Assembly (NCBI RefSeq): GCF_021107415.1
Contig: NZ_JAIOSW010000155.1
Coordinates: 1-7,969 of the forward strand
Reading direction: 5' to 3'
DNA from: Desulfobacula sp.
Lineage (GTDB): Bacteria; Desulfobacterota; Desulfobacteria; Desulfobacterales; Desulfobacteraceae
Length of the DNA: 7,969 nt
Below the pieces are notes generated by a model that was not told the origin of the DNA, ran no database searches, and worked only from the letters and a program-made list of their open reading frames with translations. Positions 5,237-7,969 of this stretch are shown here, one piece after another. Every line of letters begins with the position of its first letter. Positions within the stretch are counted from its first letter, which is position 1. The translations under genes were made by a program, and so were the position numbers.

Positions 5237-7969
5237 TTATTCTCCTTTTCCCTGATTATTCTCGGCTATTTTTCTGGCAAGCCTTGTCCGTTCTTCATCC
5301 AGTTTTCGGATACGCTGCTCCAGGTCGTCTGGTTCAGGAGGTGCAGGATCAATAGGAGGGTTATCAATAGAATGTTGTTTGGATGTTTTGTTTACAGCAT
5401 CACGCATTGCGCTTCGTATATCATCAGCTGCCTGCGGCCCTTCCTGAAAGTCCTGATGAACAACAGGCGTACCTTTAGGCATGACTGCCCCCAGCATCCG
5501 GTTCTGTTCGGGGAGTTTTTCAAGGGCTTCTTTGATTCCCCCGGGATATGCCGGGATACCATCAGGATTTTGACCGCTGGGATCAGGCTTTGGGATAGAC
5601 CGTATTGCAGACTCTAATGACTGCATCGTTTCAGGAGACGAGCTGGAATCTGTGGGTGCACGCAGGACCAGTTCCATTGCTTCTGCTACATGAGGTTTCA
5701 TAGGAGGCACAACAACACCCGCCTGGCGCTGTCCCTCATTGAGTTTTATTAATTGTTTTATTCCCTTTTGTGTCTGAGCAACTGCTTCGGGGATGTTCCC
5801 GTCAATATAATCTCCAGGCTTTACTTTCCACATCGTCGTAGTTCCTTCGGCATCTATCAGACCCCTTCGCTGGCCTCTCTGGGCTTCCAGTATCCCAGGC
5901 CCTGTCCGTAATTGTCCTTCAGCGTCAATTACAGGTCTTACTGCCCCTCCCGATTCAATACCGATTTCAGCTTTCACAATATGCCTCGACCCGTCAGGAG
6001 CAGTTACCGCAGTGAAAATCTGGTTGGAATTATCAATACTTGCCTCCATATGGTAGGGATCAGTAAATACCTGGTTTCGGCTTGCAGCCCAGGCACGGGC
6101 GTTAATCTGATCATCTGTTAACAACTGACCCTGAAGTCGTGATATCTTCTGATTTACAAGGGCATCAATCCTGGCCTGCCGTGCTTCAGTGTCTACCGGA
6201 GACATACCCGCAGCTTTAAGTGTTTGGTTTTCTATTTTTATCTCGGCATCAACTTTGTTCTGTACCTGATCTTTAACCCTTTCAACCGTGTCCTGATCCA
6301 GAGGTCTCTTTCTAAGGTGGGCCAAAGCCTGCTTCTGCCTGTGAAATTCCGGTTCGGTTTCAGGGGTAATATTACCATCAGTATCTGTTTTGCCTAATTT
6401 ATAGGTCTGTTTATAGAACTCATCATATGCCTCATTCTCCCAGTGGCGACGGTCAATCTGTATCAACTGTACCTGATCAGTGCCCTCTATGGGTCGTGCA
6501 ATACACATGATGGAATCCTTGTCAGCTCCCACACCGGGATTAGACCCTGGTGTTGAAAAACTGGTGATAATCAGCCGGTCTCCTTCCTGCATTTTTGCCT
6601 GAATATCGGGCTTATTGAGCACTCGCGCAATAGTTGCTTCATCTGCCGGGTCAGAGATCAATTTCTGTCTGGTATCGATAATGGCCTGCTGCACTTCAGG
6701 ATCGGCAAGCTTTGCACTTCGGCTGGAAGCAGTATCTACCAGCTGATTAAACGCCTTTTTCTTATCTAACAGAATAATCGTTTCTTCAGCACCGGTTACA
6801 GGATTCTTTTGCACTATTGTTTTCCTGGAGTCCCAGAGATCCCGGATTAATTCGGGCTGATCTTTCATGGCAACTATCTCTTTTTGCTTCTCTGAAATTT
6901 CATCAATTGTTTTACGAACCCTGTCTTCTGCATCCACTCCATCAGGATAGGCTTTGAATCCATCAGAACTATTTACAGTAAGAGCTTGAGCCAGATCATT
7001 GCCCAGCCGGGAACCTGTCCGGTTTATCAATCCAGTAGCAACGCCTTCCCCGAAACTACCTCCATTAACATAACTGCCCGCACCACCCATGGCCCCTGAC
7101 CATGCAGTTCCGGCTACCTCTTTGACAACCCGGTTTCCGATTTTGTCTATGGCACCACCTCCAATGTCCCCGACTGCAGACATTAGTCCTGTTTTTCCAG
7201 CCTTGGCAAGGTCCCCGGTTCGAAGGAGGGTTTCGGTAGCATCGAATCCGGCCGGTATCAGGATTTTTGCAGTCTTTGAAACACCCGGACCACCGCAATA
7301 AACTCCAACAGCACCGTCTTTAGCACCAGAAAGAAACCCCACTGCCGATTTTTTTACCGTTTTTTCTGCTATTTTTATCCAGTTCTTATCATTTATGGGG
7401 CCGTACTTTTCAACAGCATCCAGATAGGCTCCTGTACCTTCGCCTGCTCCGGTTATGGCACCGGTTGCTCCGCCTGCAGCCGCCATGGCTGCCAGGGAAG
7501 ATCCACCTGTAGCAGGGCCGGCAAGCACAGCAATACCAGCCTTTGCTGCCGATTCAATAGCCTTTGCACCATACTCTGCCACATGGCTTGCAACAGCCCA
7601 ATTACGTTCTGATGCGTGTTCCTGCACTGAGACTTTTATATTTTTATAAACACGGTCACGGAACATATCGCATATCTTGTCCCACTGACCGGCAGCAATC
7701 AGGTCATCCACATATCCCGCATCCTCCCCCTCTTCTGTAAGCAGTCCACGCAACCGGTCGGCAGCATGATTTCTATTCTTTTCAAGCATTGCTGCATTGA
7801 ATTTATCCTTTGCATCCTTATATTCCTTGGCAAGCCTGGCATCCTCATGTTCCTTTGAATACCATGTGTCCGTATCAGCATCATAGCGGTCTCCCCTGGC
7901 CCTCTGGGCAGCGTCTGATTTTGTCTGTCTTTCTTTACGTTCAGCATCAAAACGGCTGTCAATTTCAGC
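5237..7969 (-). CDS. Very large helical, Gly/Ala-rich protein (5' end beyond window)
   Basis: The frame is open from the right edge to the stop at 5239-5237. The ATG at 7789 is internal, because 60 more codons without a stop precede it, so the real start lies outside. Window residue 1 is the codon at 7969. Residues 1-140 are highly charged and helical (RFDAERKERQ, DARLAKEYKDAKDKF), probably coiled coil. About 140-340 is Gly/Ala-rich (AMAAAGGATGAITGAGEGTG and SGAMGGAGSYVNGGS), weakly hydrophobic, and could pack as small-residue helices or insert in membranes. About 350-690 is mixed and may contain a catalytic or binding domain: GDRLIITSFSTPGSNPGVGA followed by DKD (D483, D485), RRHWENEAYDEFYKQ, and later TDPYHMEAS. 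The C-terminus has a Pro-rich linker (869-882) and a coiled coil (880-908). I do not recognise the family. The layout recalls large secreted effectors or toxins, but no known toxin domain is evident. Confidence 0.72.
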   Translation of the reverse strand, partial: AEIDSRFDAERKERQTKSDAAQRARGDRYDADTDTWYSKEHEDARLAKEYKDAKDKFNAAMLEKNRNHAADRLRGLLTEEGEDAGYVDDLIAAGQWDKICDMFRDRVYKNIKVSVQEHASERNWAVASHVAEYGAKAIESAAKAGIAVLAGPATGGSSLAAMAAAGGATGAITGAGEGTGAYLDAVEKYGPINDKNWIKIAEKTVKKSAVGFLSGAKDGAVGVYCGGPGVSKTAKILIPAGFDATETLLRTGDLAKAGKTGLMSAVGDIGGGAIDKIGNRVVKEVAGTAWSGAMGGAGSYVNGGSFGEGVATGLINRTGSRLGNDLAQALTVNSSDGFKAYPDGVDAEDRVRKTIDEISEKQKEIVAMKDQPELIRDLWDSRKTIVQKNPVTGAEETIILLDKKKAFNQLVDTASSRSAKLADPEVQQAIIDTRQKLISDPADEATIARVLNKPDIQAKMQEGDRLIITSFSTPGSNPGVGADKDSIMCIARPIEGTDQVQLIQIDRRHWENEAYDEFYKQTYKLGKTDTDGNITPETEPEFHRQKQALAHLRKRPLDQDTVERVKDQVQNKVDAEIKIENQTLKAAGMSPVDTEARQARIDALVNQKISRLQGQLLTDDQINARAWAASRNQVFTDPYHMEASIDNSNQIFTAVTAPDGSRHIVKAEIGIESGGAVRPVIDAEGQLRTGPGILEAQRGQRRGLIDAEGTTTMWKVKPGDYIDGNIPEAVAQTQKGIKQLIKLNEGQRQAGVVVPPMKPHVAEAMELVLRAPTDSSSSPETMQSLESAIRSIPKPDPSGQNPDGIPAYPGGIKEALEKLPEQNRMLGAVMPKGTPVVHQDFQEGPQAADDIRSAMRDAVNKTSKQHSIDNPPIDPAPPEPDDLEQRIRKLDEERTRLARKIAENNQGKGE
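5242..5247 (-). promoter_or_regulatory. Ribosome binding site inside upstream gene end
   Basis: AAGGAG spans the last codons of the large gene, 7 bases before a GTG (5234) and 10 before an ATG (5231) of the zinc-ribbon gene. Either start is possible; I favour the ATG. The position implies that ribosomes finishing the large protein help start the next one. Confidence 0.6.

Noticed and set aside
5093..5617. Plus-strand ORF of 174 codons
   Set aside because: Antisense shadow of the zinc-ribbon gene and the end of the large gene; its product has no domain features, and the opposite strand has clear motifs and a ribosome binding site.
7089..7110. AWSGA in the large protein as a WxG (ESX secretion) motif
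   Set aside because: It sits in a Gly-rich segment rather than the hairpin turn of a 100-residue helical protein, so it is most likely chance.
7699..7962. Minus-strand 87-codon ORF at the right edge
   Set aside because: It overlaps the large gene in another frame; the large frame continues open and coiled-coil-like to the window end.
1..7969. CRISPR arrays, tRNA or rRNA genes
   Set aside because: No regularly spaced repeats, no cloverleaf-like sequence and no conserved rRNA stretches were seen on either strand.

Overview
All supportable genes in this window lie on the minus strand. The sequence has two visibly different parts. Positions 1 to about 3960 are AT-rich and hold small, unrelated genes with sizeable non-coding gaps. 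Positions 3987-7969 are clearly richer in GC (sample lines of about 48-55% against 32-38%) and hold a tight two-gene operon. Purine-rich ribosome binding sites, a predicted exported protein, integron-type recombination sites and a radical SAM protein like those I associate with anaerobic Desulfobacterota suggest a Gram-negative environmental bacterium, perhaps a sulfate-reducing one. This is a weak inference, because no ribosomal or housekeeping marker is present.

Right part (operon, read right to left). A very large protein gene enters from beyond the right edge; 910 codons are visible and its true start is outside the window. It has a charged helical region, a long Gly/Ala-rich segment, a mixed globular region and a short C-terminal coiled coil. 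Its stop lies 5 bases before the ATG of a 414-residue protein with two C-terminal zinc ribbons, whose ribosome binding site sits inside the end of the large gene, so the two are probably translationally coupled. A small three-helix membrane protein follows after about 55 bases. I recognise no named family for the large protein. A large secreted or effector-like protein with a dedicated partner is a plausible reading, but not proven.

Left part (accessory). It holds a small membrane protein gene (2533-2880), an exported protein gene (1721-2317), an SRPBCC-fold protein gene (1066-1593) and a DUF1295-type membrane protein gene (281-967). The SRPBCC gene is bracketed by two attC-like sites whose outer 7-mers are exact reverse complements, as expected for an integron gene cassette. 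A larger second cassette (about 1676-3056) carrying the exported and membrane proteins is possible. No integrase gene is in view.

Two pieces of radical SAM genes of the spore-photoproduct-lyase-like type flank this cassette-like block. The N-terminal piece, with an intact CxxxCxxC motif, is at 1-223 and was found by reading past the supplied gene calls. A middle piece containing the DPYQP motif is at about 3164-3466. They appear to break at almost the same codon but lie in permuted order, which is the most intriguing rearrangement signal in the window.
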